Positions 63,326 to 64,000 of a stretch of DNA of 64,000 nucleotides are shown in pieces; within the stretch, counting starts at the first letter, position 1; every line of letters begins with the position of its first letter. The DNA is taken from NCBI RefSeq assembly GCF_038502225.1, contig NC_091292.1, positions 44,663,728 through 44,727,727 on the forward strand, written 5' to 3'. Both the position numbers and the translations under genes were made by a program. The notes beneath the pieces are model-generated. The model was given only the letters and a program-made list of their open reading frames with translations. It searched no databases and had not been told where the DNA came from. Origin of the DNA: Cherax quadricarinatus (taxonomy: Eukaryota; Arthropoda; Malacostraca; Decapoda; Parastacidae).

Positions 63326-64000
<675 letters not shown>

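Overview
The window looks like non-genic chromosomal DNA from a large animal genome. The mix of families suggests a crustacean, probably a decapod: CR1/L2-like LINEs, Penelope-like elements, a tRNA-derived SINE ending in TCTTA repeats, Tc1 and hAT relics, and very long AC, TA and GA tracts. This assignment is inference from repeat content. I found no intact host gene. The only candidate host coding sequence is one short exon at 41,564-41,635 (minus).

Layout. 1-1,942 (minus) is the front of a LINE (here LINE-A: coiled-coil ORF1 plus AP-endonuclease ORF2). 2,530-9,090 holds decayed pieces of another LINE (LINE-C), a Penelope-like element (PLE) relic and an esterase-type CR1 ORF1 relic. 9,570-16,795 is a 7-kb minisatellite domain (27-, 23- and 27-bp units). 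18,378-24,350 is a 14-bp minisatellite split by a 2.5-kb insert with direct-repeat ends. 24,664-31,189 is a train of same-strand LINE-A copies joined by AC microsatellites and carrying a palindromic PLE-type insertion and a hAT insertion. 31,720-33,870 and 37,786-39,630 are CR1-like copies (LINE-B), the second split by a solo LTR. 39,990-43,180 is mostly short-unit minisatellites. 43,340-47,180 is more LINE-A, followed by a SINE. 48,430-58,534 is a Tc1-type transposase relic (minus) split by two CR1 insertions; the larger insertion contains an inverted CR1 copy and a well-preserved PLE with RT and GIY-YIG domains. 58,594-60,045 is a 378-bp tandem array. 60,985-63,186 is a restriction-like-endonuclease LINE lodged between TA repeats and MITEs.

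Most striking signal. Six families of short elements share one architecture: a TATA-like box in several families, a conserved small hairpin, then AATAAA. The hairpin fits a minimal hammerhead ribozyme: a CUGAnGA-type core, a covarying stem II, GAAA, a self-complementary stem III with no loop (ACGU or AGCGCU), an NUH site, and a covarying stem I. This matches the small dimer-acting hammerheads known from Penelope-like elements. In several families here core position 3 is U and position 8 is A, which would keep the C3-G8 contact as U-A. Four insertions are bounded by 13-15 bp target duplications, and three of the four are inverted (palindromic) dimers.

Limits: LINE boundaries, clade names and the organism were judged by eye, without database search or folding software.
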